Below, piece by piece: positions 1 through 12,877 of a stretch of DNA of 64,000 nucleotides. The stretch is from assembly GCA_022478985.1 (NCBI GenBank), contig JAKSZP010014462.1, positions 124,001 through 188,000 of the forward strand. Direction: 5' to 3'. A program made the position numbers and the translations under genes. Source of the DNA: Massospora cicadina (taxonomy: Eukaryota; Entomophthoromycota; Entomophthoromycetes; Entomophthorales; Entomophthoraceae). Position 1 is the first letter of the stretch; each line of letters begins with the position of its first letter. The notes beneath the pieces were generated by a model that was not told where the DNA came from, ran no database searches, and saw only the letters and a list, made by a program, of their open reading frames with translations.

Positions 1-1333
1 TTCTCACAACTTTACCTGGCTGTTCTTAAAAATAATCCATGTAAGTGCAGCTTCATCCAAAAACAACTTGAATATCTGGGTTTGTCATCACTAAGCATGG
101 CTTACAGCCTCAGCTGGAGAAAATTAAAGCCATCAGATGAATGATGAGGCCAAGTAGCAAGCGTGAAATTCTAGTAGTCCTTGAGATGATTAACTACTTT
201 TTCCAGTTGTTATGAGAACATTAGAAAATTAGGTGTATCATTATAAAACTTCATAAAAATGGTATACATTCTTAGTAGACATCTAACTTCAAGTTGGTTT
301 TTGACAAACTGAGTTTTTGCCTCACCCAAGCGCTCATACTTATGTGGCTAAACTTTGTTAAATTTTATTTAGTCAGATGCATCCCTCACTACTGTAGGGG
401 TGGTGTTATTGCAAATCTAATTCTAAGTGAGTCAAGAACTCTGTGGCTTAATGCATCTGAATGTTAGATGTACATTAACATAATTATACAATTATTGAGA
501 AAGTGTCTTTAAAGCATCTGTGCATATAAATATTACGTAGTTTACATCCATGGAGTAAATTTTAATTTGCTAACTGGACATGCTTTCCTGTTCTTGTTAT
601 ATGTCTGAAGGAACTTGAAGGTCAGCTGGCCTGATGGTCTTTGAGACTAAAAGCCTTTGTTTATAAAATCTAGCACTGGCCTGGCGTTAAACACCAAAAA
701 TGCTAACTTTCTCCATCAAATGTTCACAGTAATTAGCGGCTTATCTATCTAATGAATTATTTGAAAGTTGTTAACTTAGCAATATGGTAATTAACCTGAT
801 GAGGTCAACGCATAGTAGAAGATGAAGAATACCCCTGTTAAGAATGAAAAACTTTACAAAGTCATCAACAAACAACACTTTTTTCAGCCTGATGAGTGGA
901 CTTATTTGATTATTGTAGCCCATAAGGAAACGTGTTACAGGTGTATAAGTAAATATTTGAACAGTTTAAACCACACTATTAATGATAATCAATGCCTTTT
1001 GATATACACGAAATGTTTAGCTGTTGCAAAAAGTTTTAAGCTGAAGCCCCCTACCAGAAGGCCGATTCCTATCAATTTTTCAAGCTTATTTTTCCTGGCA
1101 CACCATCTCTATTGATGTTGAAGACCCATTTCTCAAAGTTGCGGGTAATTCAAGGTGGAGATAGTGGCTTAATTAATTTACGCAATGGGTGGAGATCAAA
1201 GCAGTCAAGGAAATGGTTGCTATAACAATGGCTAAGTTAAATTTAGAAAAATATTTTATCAGATTGTTTGCCCACACTTTTCTAACTGATAATGAGACTA
1301 GATTTATATATAACTACCCAAATTTAATACATT
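1..1333 (+). mobile_element. Element X (left part): decayed Ty3/Gypsy pol, RT end to integrase core
   Basis: Translating in pieces gives the end of an RT domain (a QLEYLGFV-like motif near 70-95), an RNase H remnant (about 300-680), a zinc-finger-like integrase N-terminus (about 820-1000) and an integrase core ending in a WVE-K-A...LTDN-type stretch (about 1185-1310). Stops and frameshifts are frequent, so no complete protein can be made. The reading frame breaks off at 1333, where the minus-strand element E1 begins, and the missing integrase end resumes at 13453. The element starts before the window. Assignment to Ty3/Gypsy rests on domain order RT-RNase H-integrase. Confidence 0.75.
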
Positions 1334-1904
1334 TGTTATAACTTTAGCAATATTTCAAAGATACACTGAAGGTTTTACGCAGGTTCAAGCCCACTGAGCA
1401 ATAGGGCGGACAATATGGAGATTGTTGGTCCTCAGACACACTTATATAATTATAGTATAATAAATAGGAGCAAATGCCCCTAAAACTTCTTTATTTCTAT
1501 TATAATAGTTATATTGGATTCTTGTTGCTCCGCTCTCTCCTTCTCCTAACAATCCTCTTGTTTCAATCTGCTCATCTCACTTAACAGTGACCTTAATTGA
1601 TACTGACCCTTTTTCTTAGTCTATTCGTTTCCACCATATTCTCTTTGGTTCTAGTAGTGGCTACTATTCATTAAATTCAAAATCACCTTAGTTAAAGGAA
1701 ATTTACTAATTACTTTTTTAAGTTTACATCACCTTGTTGCCTGATTTTGAGGCGATCCACTAAACATTCATCCAAAGCTCAATATTTCTCTATCCCCTTA
1801 TGTCAAGGCTTTCATCAATATTATCATACTTCTCAGTTTGGCCAATCTCACCCATTCCTCCAAAATTGCTTAGAGCTTTATTGTCCAGTCATATCAGAAT
1901 CTTT
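1334..1904 (-). repeat. 3' LTR of E1
   Basis: Matches 12878-13452 in direct orientation over its full length, with shared blocks such as CCGCTCTCTCCTTCTCCTAA and GTCCTCAGACACACTTA. In the plus direction it starts TGTTATAA and ends near 1904. On the minus strand it follows a G-rich tract at 1905-1925, as expected for a 3' LTR next to its polypurine tract. Confidence 0.8.
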
Positions 1905-1925
1905 AAATTACACCCCCCAACTGGA
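1905..1925 (-). promoter_or_regulatory. Polypurine tract of E1
   Basis: The plus strand reads ACACCCCCCAACTGG; on the minus strand this is a GGGGGGTGT purine run directly before the LTR. Position and composition fit the plus-strand DNA primer site of a Ty3/Gypsy element. Confidence 0.55.
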
Positions 1926-1959
1926 TGATAAGTCTCTTATTATTTATATACCCAAAGGA

Positions 1960-4955
1960 ACTTTGCGTGCACTCATTTAATGTTTCAACTGCTCACGGGG
2001 TCCTTTATAGTAGTCAGCTACACATGTTTTTTAATTAAATCAAATGAAAAAATCCAGATGTTAGCCAATTGTGCTTCCACCTGAACCTATGTTAATCTAG
2101 AAATAGGAACATAACCCCATATTTAACTGTGCTAGCAACTACGCCATACCTGATATGCAGCCTAATTCTTTACCTTCTTTACTAAGCTGAACGAGTATGC
2201 TTCAGTTTGCAGCTTAATTAACATGTCAGCTAGGTTAGTCAAATAACGTTGGGGTTCATTCCACCAGTATCTTCTACGCAGGCATATAGCAGTGCCAGAA
2301 GTGCAGGGTGTCATCCATATAGCATTTGAAAGGGGCTCTTCCCCAAGGTGAAATGGTAGCTGATTCTATAAGCGAAACAGCGAGGGAAAGGAGAGAGCTT
2401 CAATCAGAAGGTCAATCTATTACCAACTTTCAAAGTATGTTAACCAAAGTTCCATTAACTCGCTCAACCATACCATTAGACATGGGTGCTATGGGGTTGT
2501 CAGAACTCTGCAGATGACCATCAATCCATTGATCTTGGGTAAAATTGAGAGAGTTAAAATTGGTCCCATTGTCAGTAAGGATGAACTGGGGACAGCCGTG
2601 TCACTGTATTATAAATTCCATCTCACAGTTGGCCACTGTGATCGCTCCTAAATTCCATATTGCCTTGGTTTCAACCCACCTGGTGAAGTGGTTGATTGAC
2701 ACCAGAATGTATTTTTACTGGTTAGCTCCCGTTGGCAGAGGGCCAATGACATCAAAGGAAACCGTATGCCAGGCAAAATGGAGTTTCACTAACTGGAAAG
2801 CAGTCTTCTGGTGGAACGGCTTTTCCACTTGGAACTGGTGGCAGTAAAAATGGTTTCAAGCACGTCAAAGTTCCTGCTTTACCAATAATACCAAGGGTGC
2901 AACAATTCTATTGTCTTGCGCATGCCCCATTTCTGACTGCCTTATGCACACTCATAATGATGCTAGGCATGCTGAGGGTCACGGGAAGTTCACCGTTGAG
3001 CCTTCAATCTATCTGTACAACTCCCCGTTACACTGGAAGTCTTTGACTCGCATTTTATTTAATAACTTTATGATTTGAAGCGCTCATCATCATACTTTCT
3101 GCTGTGCATCTTATTGTACATTATGTCACTCAGATCCGCCATAAACTTCAATTGTTGGTAGCCTTGACAAGCAATCAGCGTTTCAGTTTTTACTCCAGGT
3201 CAGTGGAGGGTCTCAAAGTCACAAGCCTGCAGTTTGAGGGCCCATCGGGATAGGTGCCCTTTAGGCTCCTTGAGATTCTGCAACCAGCATAACAAAGTGT
3301 GATCAGTTATGGCTTTGAACTTCACACCATGCAAGTACACCTAAATTTATTATATGCATAGATCACCGCTTTGCACTCCCGCTCAATCATGGTATAATTG
3401 CATTTGTGGCTATTCATGCTCCTACTGCAGTACTTTATAGGGTGCTCCACATCCTCCTCATCTTTTGGGATAGCGCCGCCCCAACAGCGGAAATGGATGC
3501 ATGCGTCTGAACAATATATTCTTTATCAAATTTTGTATAGCGTAGCACCAGCGCACTGACCAACACCATCTGAAGAGTGTCAAAGGAAAAATGTTGGCGT
3601 TCAGTCCATTTGAACACATCATCCTTCTTTAATAGCTCAAATAATGGCCCACCAATACATCTGAAGTTAGCGATGAAGCAGTGGTAGTAACCACCAACCC
3701 AAAAATACTTGTATGCCAAATCTACTGGTTGGCGCAGTCATTTTCTGAATAGCTTCCACCCTGGCCAGCTGAGGTTAAATCCCTGTTGTATCTACTGCAA
3801 ACCCAAGGTACTCCAACTGATCTTTAAAAAAGGATTTTTTCAAGGCTTTATCTTGATGTCAGCCTCAGCAAGCCGGCGGAAGACCTCCTTCAAGTGGGTA
3901 AGATGCTCAGAGAATGTACGTGAAAAGACAATAATATTGTAAAGGTACATTAGAATGCATGAAAGCTTCAGGTCGAAGAGAATGGTATCCATGGCCCGCT
4001 GGTACGTGGCTGGGGCATTACATAATCCTTGAGGCATATGGGTTAGTTGGAAAAGCCCCTTGGATGTGATATTGGCGCACTTCTCCTGTTCCGCCACATA
4101 CAACTTTATTTGCCAGTAGCCAGATATCAAGTCTATTACCAAGAAGTAGCGAGATCTTCCCAACCGATCCAAGGCATCATCAATTTAAGGAAAGGAATAT
4201 AAGTCTTTTTTGGTGGTGCTGTTGAGCTTCTGGTAGTCTATTACTACCCAGTTGGTGCTGTCCTTCTTTTTTACAATAAGAACAGGTGAAGCCCATGGAC
4301 TCTTTGATGGTCCAAGCATCCATTGCTCTAGTAGCTTTTTTTCTCTTCTGTTACTACTTCTTTGGCTGCCCTAGACTGGCGGATCAGCTGAGACCTGATG
4401 AATAATCTCCTGTGTCCACTCAATGGACCACACCCCACCTGCACCCTAAATCATGGTCATTGATGGCAAAGATCTCATTATATTTATGGAATAAAGTTAT
4501 CGCTTGATCTTTTTGTTCTTCCAATAACCCCATTGAATTTTCACGTGGTACCACCGCCATTACGCCAAGCTGTGGTTCGAATGGTAGATCAAATTCATCC
4601 AGCAACCCAAACTCATGAATCTGGAGGAACTCCTCCACTGGGTAAAGTATAAAAATGCCACTAATTTTGTCAGCAGATTTGCATTTATTCATGCTATAGA
4701 TTTGCTAGCAAAACCTTGATCTCCCACATGTCCTGATGTTATAAAGCCTGGAGCCACGTGGGGCTCAAGATGAGACTGCTGATAAGGGCTAATGATCTCC
4801 CCATAAAGCCCAGCTGGCACTTCCGCCTCTAACTCAGTGTTTACTATTACTTGGTGTCTGAAGGGGATGGATATAGCTCCAGAAGCTCTGAGCGGCAGCA
4901 CATGATAGTTATATATCTTCTGGGTAGAGGGCTAGGTCTTGTTCTTTAGTTGATG
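1960..4955 (-). pseudogene. E1 pol, 3' two-thirds: RT, RNase H and integrase (broken)
   Basis: The minus strand gives RT near 4172-3840 with FLVIDLISGYWQI, QEKCA-ITSKG and LCNAPATYQRAMD motifs. The catalytic YxDD box reads YLYN (3936-3947), so both aspartates are lost. RNase H follows at about 3719-3435 (GGPLFELLKKD; a QTHASISAVGAALSQ active-site stretch). The integrase core lies around 2850-2390, with a zone corresponding to H-F-TRWVE-KAI and LTDNGTNF. Several frameshifts and stops separate these. The upstream protease is found on the far side of E2 (10985-11400), which confirms that E2 split this gene. Confidence 0.8.
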
Positions 4956-4960
4956 GTAGC
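4956..4960. repeat. Target site duplication of E2, left copy
   Basis: GTAGC immediately before the E2 5' LTR; the right copy at 10985-10989 reads ATAGC, one mismatch. Five base pairs is usual for Ty3/Gypsy integrases. Confidence 0.7.
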
Positions 4961-5452
4961 TGTCAAGATATAGATATGACTGGATGATAAGCTATATTTA
5001 TGGCGGATCATAGATTAGATTTAGGAAAGCCTTAAGATTAAGCGATTGATTATGTTGATGTGAAGTGAGTCCAATCAAAGAAATAATGGTTCAGAATATT
5101 TGGGAATTCCACCAAAGCCCCAATGTGCAAATGGAACACCTAGATCATAGGGAATAGAGTTTTTACTAATTGGAGTGGGTTGAATCCGCTGAGGAATACC
5201 AAAAATTAAGAGTTGAGAGTGATAGTGAGAAGGAGGGGTTTTTATGAAGAAAGAGAGTAGTAAGAAGAGTAATGGAAGTAGCCATTAAGTTATTTATTAA
5301 AAAATTGTTATCGTTGGGGCAATAGCTCCTTATTATCTACTTTCTCATTATCGAGGGCCAGCAATCCTTATATTGCTTGTCCGTTGCTCAGTGGGCTTTA
5401 CCCCGTGCAACCAGTTCAGCGGAATCCATCTAAATATGCCAAAAAGTTAACA
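4961..5452 (+). repeat. 5' LTR of E2
   Basis: Starts TGTCAAGATAT and ends ...GTTAACA (TG...CA). It aligns with 10494-10984 end to end with about 20 differences and one 1-base gap. Several differences are C/T at CpG sites (for example TCGAG versus TTGAG). Confidence 0.92.
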
Positions 5453-5453
5453 G

Positions 5454-5473
5454 TGGTGCTCACTACAAGGGTC
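5454..5473 (+). promoter_or_regulatory. Primer-binding site of E2
   Basis: TGGTGCTCACTACAAGGGTC begins one base after the LTR end. TGG is the complement of a tRNA CCA end. Near-identical sequences follow the LTRs of U (57557), V (51432, diverged) and E1 (minus strand near 12876), so this is the conserved primer site of the lineage. The tRNA is not identified. Confidence 0.75.
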
Positions 5474-5515
5474 CATTGACCAACACTTAAAAAGCTCCAT
5501 ATTATATTCAAAACA

Positions 5516-6762
5516 ATGAAGCAACCATCTCGCCTTGACAAGGGACTACCTCAGTTTATCAAATTATCTCAATACGCTGAGCTGAAGCTTGCCTTGGATA
5601 CACTACTCAAGGCTCAAAAAATGCTTTTCTAAGAAATTATCTTAAAACCAAGAAGCTTGCCAAGACCTTTCTCCCAACTGCACCTGGTGGGTGACCAAAT
5701 CAACCAACTTACCAACCACTTGGGAGCAATACTGAGCGGCTATACTGTGAAGAATGTAAATTAAATAATGTTGATATGGAGGCGGAGATCTTCAGTGATA
5801 AGCTGCCCCATTTAACCATGATAGAAACATACATGGGTTTTTCAAACAGTTTGAATTTGCTGAAGAGGGGGCTTCTGATTGGTGAAAAAGCTAAACTGTA
5901 GTTATCAGCTTTGGATATAACAAGTGCCAATAAGGTCACATGTTACCTTGCAAATAATACTGTAACTTATCATGAGGTGAAGGAGACTGTGATCCATCTG
6001 TTTGGTGGAAGGGCAAAGTGGCTCAGCGCAAGGCAGAGTTTTTGACATTATTTTTTCAAAAGAATGAGTCCTTGGTACAGTTTGTGGAGTGGTTTTAAAG
6101 CGGAGGATCATGTGTTGGGAGTGAATCTGTTATCTAATGAAGAGGTGGGAATATTGATGACAGCAGCTGTCAATCTATATTGGGTACTGTATAATGCTAT
6201 GTCATACTTTCTTGACAAGGATGCGGAGCTACTAAAAATTGTTAGTAATTTGCGCCATCTATCCGTCACTTGTAGTGCTCCCAATGTAGAATGAAAAGCC
6301 CCTTCTATCGCTACCAAATCCCCAACAGTATTGGAGCAACAACGACTTGGGTATAATCCGTTGGGGAATGCTCAACCCCTTAACGCTTTGGCAAGTCCTT
6401 TCTGCCCCCATTATTACCAACCAGCACATCCTTGAATGAGTTACAATTCCTCAATGAATTTCAGGCCTTGAACTATGGGCGGAATGCAGAAACAAGTGCC
6501 TTTTACGAATACTTTTTCTTGTGCAGCCAACAAGGACATTATGCAGCTAGCTGTCCAGGCCAACTGAATGTCAATGAGGTACCAGTTTCCCCAAAAACCA
6601 TGGAAAAGGTTGAGTGGAGTAGAGATGGGACGCTCTAATTTCACTGATTCAAACCTATTTGTCCCTAATGATTTTTTCAAGTTGCTTGCGGTAAGTTTTG
6701 GTACTCAATTCAATGATTTTTTGTATCAACAGATCCCTTACAAAATATTGGCCTCAAGTTAA
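5516..6762 (+). pseudogene. E2 gag (broken)
   Basis: Begins at the first ATG after the primer-binding site (5516). The central part at 6064-6294 resembles the equivalent part of E1 gag (minus strand, 12403-12053: a shared YN-M-x-LD...ELLKIV-x-x-x-HLS pattern), marking a capsid-like domain. At about 6500-6560 a nucleocapsid zinc knuckle is recognisable as LCSQQGHYAASC; the first cysteine of the CX2CX4HX4C motif is gone. Stops and frameshifts break the frame several times. Gag would package the element RNA in cytoplasmic virus-like particles. Confidence 0.75.
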
Positions 6763-7039
6763 TGGAGTGACCCTAATAACGTGAACACAGAGTTCTGCTG
6801 AGATTAAAAGGCATATGCTAGGCAAATTTTTGAGCAGAATGGTACAATTGACAGAGAACCTTCAACCCATGCTACAGCTCTATATGGGTAGAAGTGGCGA
6901 TTCCATTAGAGAAAATTGCCCAGTAGTATCCACATGTTGGAACTGGTACTCTTACCTTTCTGAATAACAAAAAGCCCTTGTATGTTTACATATTAAACAT
7001 CCATGATACTATATATTTGATTTTTACATACTGTGACAT

Positions 7040-10000
7040 ATTTGTGCAAAGTACCAAAATCCAGCCAATTATTGATACTGGTGCTCCCATCAATATAATA
7101 TCACAAACTCATAGCTAAGCTTCTGCTAAAGCCAGATGTGGATCACAGAGTAGTGTATGGGACCGCAAGGGCACAGAGCACTGTGTCAGAGGGCGCCTAC
7201 AGTATGTTGCCTTTGAGGTTTGAGTCAGTTGGCGCATCCACTCCAGCGGTGGTGTTGCTTAGTAATAACTATGCCATGTTGATCAGCGCTGTGTTTATGT
7301 GGTGCTTTGGGGCTGTGTTTAATATGGCTTATGAAACTATCAGTATCCTAGGACAACAGATTCTCATCTGTTCTACTTCCAGAAGAATCCCTGAAGATCC
7401 AATCCGCTCCAGTCAAATTTATCTCATTTATAGTGAATGGATGATTTCTATATATGATATTGGCAGATGAAGCGGAGGACCCAAGTGCTCCCTACCAGAT
7501 CTATGAGTACAATGTTTTCCACTGCGATTGGCAAGTGCTTTAAGCATTCCTTCTGGGCATCAGGTCATTATAGGGATGGAGCTTGAAATAGATATCCTGG
7601 AAGGACTATATGGTGAGAATATGGGGCCCTACCAGCAATTGCGGCTCAAATCACATGTGGTTCCAGGCTCCTGTTACCAGGGCAGGGGAAAGTGAAGGTG
7701 TTGATAGCCAATCTTCAGATAAAATCTATAAAGGTTGGAGGTATCAAGTGGTGGCTTACTTGCATCTGGTTCCTATTGATGAGGTCCACCAGATATATAA
7801 CTTTGGTTGTTGGGAAGATCTCAGGTTACCATTAAAAACTTCATCCAGCGTAATGACTGTGGTTCCACGGGAAGCTCTAACTGGTCTGTCAGAGGACCAG
7901 AAGGACCAGGTGATACATCTGTTTGAGAAATACCAAACCATTTTTGCATCTGACAATCATGACTTTGTGCACATGGTATTGTGCATTGGTTGTATATGGA
8001 GGATCACCCTCCTATCCAGTCACAGCCTATCCATCGCTCAAAAGCAGCGGAAGAAGTTGTATCCGCTGAGATAGATAAATTGGTGGAACAGGGAATGTTA
8101 GAGCTGTCAAAGAGCTCCTGGGCGTCCCTGGGAGATTTGTCAAAAAGAAAGATGGCACCAATTGAGTAGTAATTGATTACCAGAAGCTTACCAGCATTAC
8201 AAAAAATGTTTTGTACCTGCTTCCGCAAATTGATGATGCTTTAGATCAGTTAGGTGTGGCTAGATATTTCTCTGCTATGGACTTGATATTGGGGTACTGG
8301 CAAATCGAGTTGCAAGCAGTGGAACAAGAGAAGTGCGCTATAATCACCTCAAAAGGGATGTTCCAGCCTACACGTATACTACATGGTTTGTGCAATGCCC
8401 CAGCTACGTTCCAGCGGGCTATGGACACTATTTTGGGTAATATGAAGCTGTCTTGCGATATAGTCTACCTTGACAATATCTTTCTGTTTTTTTGCGGACG
8501 TTTACAGATCTTCTCACTCACTTGGAACAAGTGTTCTGCTGACTCGCTGAAGCTAACATTAAAATTAAGCCCCACTTTTTAGGGAGCAGTTGATATACCT
8601 TGAATTTGTGGTCAATTAAATAGGGCTCAGTCCTCAGCCAGAAAAGTTGAAGCTATATGTAAGATGACTCAGCTGGTTCTCAACCGGGACATTCAGGTGT
8701 TTTTGGGGATGGTCAGTTACTACTTGCCGTTCATTCCCATCTTCAGATATATTGGGGCTCCACTCTTCGAGTTACTAAAGGAAAATGCTACCTTCAATTG
8801 GACGAAACAATGTCAAATCACTTTCAATATCTTATGAACCGTGTTGGCTAGTGCACCTGTTTTACAATACCCAAATTTCAAAAGTAATTATATTGTACAA
8901 AAAGAGAACTTCCCTTTCCACTGTAGGGGCCGTGCTATAAAAGGATGATGATAGTGTGGAGCATCCCATCGCATATTGTAGCCGAAGTTTAACAGGCCCT
9001 GAATGTAATTACACCGTGACCAAGTGGGTGTTCTTAGCGGTGATATATGCGTATAAACAATCCAGGTCTACCTACATGAGGTTAAATTTAAAGTGGTCAC
9101 GGACCATACATCTTTTTGGTGGCTGCAGAATCTGCAAGAACCTGAAGGGCGGCTCACAATATGGGCCCAAGCTCCAATAATATGACTTTGATATTGTACA
9201 CCAAACAGGGGCAAAACACCAGAATGTGGGCTGTCTCTTGTGATTACCAACAGCCACCATTACGGCAGATTTAGCAGAAATCATGTATAAGAGGATGGTT
9301 TTGGGTAAATATTACTATGAGCTGCTGCAAGTGATTAAAGTGTTGGATGTGCTTATACAGGATACATTCATGCGCGATGGGGAATTGTATAAGCAAATTG
9401 GTGAATTGACGCTGAGTTTCCCAAAACCTTCACTAGACCTGAAATTATTATGAATGCTCATAATGCGGTAGGTCATGGAGGTTGCAAAAAATGCTGGAGT
9501 TCTTGTGACCCTGTTACAATTAGTAGAGTATGCACTATGATGTTCTTAAAATGGTTAGCTGTTGTCAATAGTGCCAAGTGGAGAAACCATCCCACAGTAA
9601 GACCACCTACCAGCTTTTTAAGCCTTGTTTTTTATAGAATACCGTTTCTCTGGTGTTTCTCGGCTGACTGGCACAAACCGCTCTAAGTATATAATGGTAG
9701 CAATTGACCATTTGACAAGATGGGTGGAAGCAAGGGCGATCAATGATTTAGGGACTGTCACCGCCGCCAAGTTCATCCTGGAATGTGTTATACAGTGACA
9801 TAATTTTCTGCAAGTTATACTCATGGACAACGGAACCAATTTCACGTTGCATATCCTGCCCAAGTTAAATGAACTAATGGCAATCCGCGGAGTTTTTACT
9901 ACACCCTACCATCCTGAATCTAATGGAATGGTGGAATGGGTCAACAGATCTTTGGTAAATATTCTATGCAATTTGTAAAGGATCAGCCTTCAGAATGAAG

Positions 10001-10490
10001 TACCCTATTATCCACCGCTGTCTTCATGTACTATATTAGCTATCATTCAGCAACAGGGAAAAGTCCCTTCCAACTACTCTATAGAAGACAACCAGCCTTG
10101 CCAGTACTGCTTTACTACTCTGTGTAAGATTAGCAGAGTTGAGCCACAACGCTATTTATTTACCTTAACAGACACGCTGAATAAACTCCAAACTGAAGCA
10201 TATCTCATGAGTCTTGCCAAGAAGATTCAGGATCAGGTAGCCAACCAAGGTAGATGCATCAGCCTTCCCCAGTTCAGAGTAAGAGACTTGTCCTGTTTCA
10301 CGACCAACATGGGTTTGAAAGACAGAACAAGCTTGCCAGTATATGGATTGGACCATTTGAGATGATTGAGATGACTGGTGTCAACGCCTACACCATTAAG
10401 GAACCTGCAGGTGAACAAATTATCAAATTAAAGCACAAAATTCCTTCAGCCATTCAATCAATAGGAGCTTATCGTCCAGTCAATGGGGGA
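7040..10490 (+). pseudogene. E2 pol: protease, RT, RNase H, integrase (broken)
   Basis: Aspartic protease active site DTGAPINI near 7075-7100. RT at about 7960-8640, with FSAMDLILGYWQI, EKCAIITSKGMFQ, GLCNAPATFQRAMD and a catalytic box read as YLDN (8466-8477). RNase H at about 8900-9180 (TVGAVL...HPIAYCSRSL). The integrase zinc finger lies near 9430-9500 and the DDE core near 9690-9950 (IDHLTRWVEA, LMDNGTNF, ESNGMVE), so all three acidic residues are visible. The C-terminal domain ends at about 10490. In-frame TGA replaces arginine before VVIDY (8163-8165) and before the integrase H-N/G (9796-9798). Other stops and frameshifts occur. Confidence 0.88.
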
Positions 10491-10493
10491 TGA
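10480..10493 (+). promoter_or_regulatory. Polypurine tract of E2
   Basis: A purine-rich AATGGGGGATGA run lies directly against the 3' LTR start at 10494, the expected position of a plus-strand primer. Confidence 0.65.
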
Positions 10494-10984
10494 TGTCAAG
10501 ATATTGATATGACTTGATGATAAGCTATAGTTATGGCGGATCATAGATTAGATTTAAGAAAGCCTTGATATTAAGCGATTGATTATGTTGATGTGAAGTG
10601 AGTCCAATCAAAGAAATAATGGTTCAGAATATTTGTGAATTCCACCAAAGCCCCAATGTGCAAATGGAACACCTAGATCATAGGGAATAGAGTTTTTACT
10701 AATTGGAGTGGGTTGAATCCGCTGAGGAATACCAAAAATTAAGAGTTGAGAGTGATAGTGAGAAGGAGGGGTTTTTATGAAGAAAGAGAGTAGTAAGAAG
10801 AGTAATGGAAGTAGCCATTAAATTATTTATTAAAAAATTGTTATCGTTGGGGCAATAGCTCTTATTATCTACTTTCTCATTATTGAGGGCCAGCAATCCT
10901 TATATTGCTTGTCCGTTGCTCAGTGGGTTTTACCCCGTGCAACCAGTTCAGCGGGATTTACTTAAATTTGCCAAAAACTTAAAA
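10494..10984 (+). repeat. 3' LTR of E2
   Basis: Starts TGTCAAGATAT, ends ...CTTAAAA; aligns to 4961-5452 throughout. It is followed by the ATAGC target duplication and then by the E1 protease on the opposite strand. Confidence 0.92.
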
Positions 10985-11420
10985 ATAGCAAACTTGAATC
11001 ACCCCATAACTATAGGCAAGTTTATATGTCCCATGTGCACTGAGTCCTTTGGTACCCCACTTGAGGAGAAAAAAAATTGGGATCCGCTGCACCAAAATTT
11101 GATGATTTCCTCTGTCCTATCAATGACACCACCATAGTGTTGCATAAAAGTGGTTCCAATTAACATGTCATAATTATTAATTGGCAATGCTATTGCTGGT
11201 GCTACAATGACAATTGATCCAAACTGCAAAGGTAGCGCACTGTACACTCCCTAGAGTCCGTGTTTTCTGCTCCAGCAGTCTCATACACAATGCGATGTTC
11301 TACATAAGGTTATAATGTCAACTTTGCCGCCAACTTGGTGGAATCTTTATTAACTGGAGCACCCAAATCTATCATAGAGCAAACTCAGGTTTTTTCTTTA
11401 ACAATGTTACAATAAATACA
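10985..11420 (-). pseudogene. E1 protease domain (broken)
   Basis: The minus strand gives an aspartic-protease active site degraded to DLGAPVN near 11370-11345 (consensus DTGAPIN), then an LPLQFGS...NNYDMLIGTTFM block (about 11235-11155) shared with the proteases of E2 and U. It stops at the E2 target duplication and the rest of pol continues at 4955 downward. Confidence 0.75.
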
Positions 11421-12840
11421 ATCAGTTTAAGATGAATGCTGATTGTTTAATATGTGGACATTCAATGGATAGTTTTTTCCAAGGAAGAGCATCTACCTCA
11501 CCAACTTTAGGGTACTCTTTAGCAATAGTGTCCACGGGAGGGCGATGTCTACTCCTCTCATGGAAGGTGTATCTGCGGATGGTTCCAGTTTGTCTGAAGA
11601 AATTTTTAAACATTTGACAGGCGTAAGTCTTTAATTGCTTCAGATTCCTTCATCCTTTGCGTCCTTGAATTGTGCTTGTGTCAGTACATTATTCCTCCAA
11701 CTGGCTACTGATAAAGGATTCATCATCATACTGGGGAGCTTCCACTGTATATACTTTGCTAGGTTCAGGGGAAACTTTTGAGTTTGGGATAGCGAAGGTA
11801 GAGAGTCCATCTCTACTCGGATCTGACTTTTCCCTGGTAGCACTTGTCCTGCTGTAAGTGGTGGGCTTTCCAATTAGGGCAACCTCATGTCAAGTAACCA
11901 GGGTGACCACATTCATAGCAATTTATCCCATAGGGCCTGTATCCTTGATTATTGTAATATGAACCATGCTGAAAGTTGGACTGAGGGTAATCAGAGTAAA
12001 CAGGGCCAGGTTAATAGGAGGACTGCTGAAGGTTGGCGTAATTAAGCCCAAGTCAGTGGTTGGACTGGTGACGATAAGCAGGTCTGGGGTGAAAGTTGAT
12101 CTGCTTGGGGTAACTCAGTGGAATCTGAAACAGGCGGGAGAATTCCCCCAAATAAGAAGGTCTGGAGATGGTGGCAATATGTTTCCGCTCTGTATTGGGA
12201 GGAGGGAAGGTAGGTGATAGATGGTTCATATACTGAACAATTTTTAGCAGGGGTACATTGTTGTCCAAAATTGGGGTCATGACATTGTAAAGCTTGTGGT
12301 ATGGCTTCACTGCAGAGGTTATTGCAATGCACATGTTTGATTTAGATAACGGCCCTGCCCCAATTAACACATGGGCTTCCACCATAAATTGATCAGAAAG
12401 CATGTTGAGGGTCTCATTACACTAAAACCCAATGGTCAGGAACTCAGCCTTCTGCTGTGACATCTTTGCAGTTCCTCAAAAAACTGCAGCATAGTAACCT
12501 TCACTTCTTGGTATGTAACGTAACTGTTTGGAAGATATCAGGTGACTTGAAAAGCACTTCCAACATCCAAAGTAAATACTAACAGTTTTGCTTTATATTA
12601 ATTCATGATTTCTTCCATTGCAAACTCAAATTGCATATAGAACCCATGAATATTCCCATTGCGATCAAATGGAGGCAGCTTATTAATATAAAACTCCTGA
12701 AAAGCTTATCCTGCCTTTTGATAACAGCATCCAAGGCAAGTTTGAGTTCTGCATATTCAACTGTCACAGTGTGTTGTGAAGATCCTTTGTCAAAGTAAGC
12801 CTGATGCAACATGGCTGGTGACTAGAGAATCTTTATATTT
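11421..12840 (-). pseudogene. E1 gag (broken)
   Basis: The minus strand starts after the primer-binding site near 12876. The segment 12812-12603 has an EYAELKLALD stretch resembling the E2 gag start (YAELKLALD near 5577). Segment 12403-12053 is the capsid-like part shared with E2. A zinc knuckle reads CYECGHPGYLT-GC at about 11935-11895, with the histidine changed to tyrosine. Stops interrupt all parts. The stretch 11873-11422 is the proline- and charge-rich linker before the protease. Confidence 0.65.
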
Positions 12841-12877
12841 TTGTAATTGATCAATGGGCCCCAGTAGTGAGTACTAC

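Larger units (their letters stand above)
4961..10984 (+). mobile_element. Element E2: structurally complete Ty3/Gypsy retrotransposon
   Basis: 6024-bp element with direct LTRs (4961-5452, 10494-10984), a primer-binding site (5454-5473), gag, pol in the order protease-RT-RNase H-integrase, a polypurine tract next to the 3' LTR, and a 5-bp flanking duplication. It is inserted in the pol of E1 in opposite orientation. The LTRs differ at roughly 20 of 491 positions by hand count (about 96% identical), so it is the youngest insertion of the nest. Even so, gag and pol contain many stops and it cannot encode intact proteins. Confidence 0.92.
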
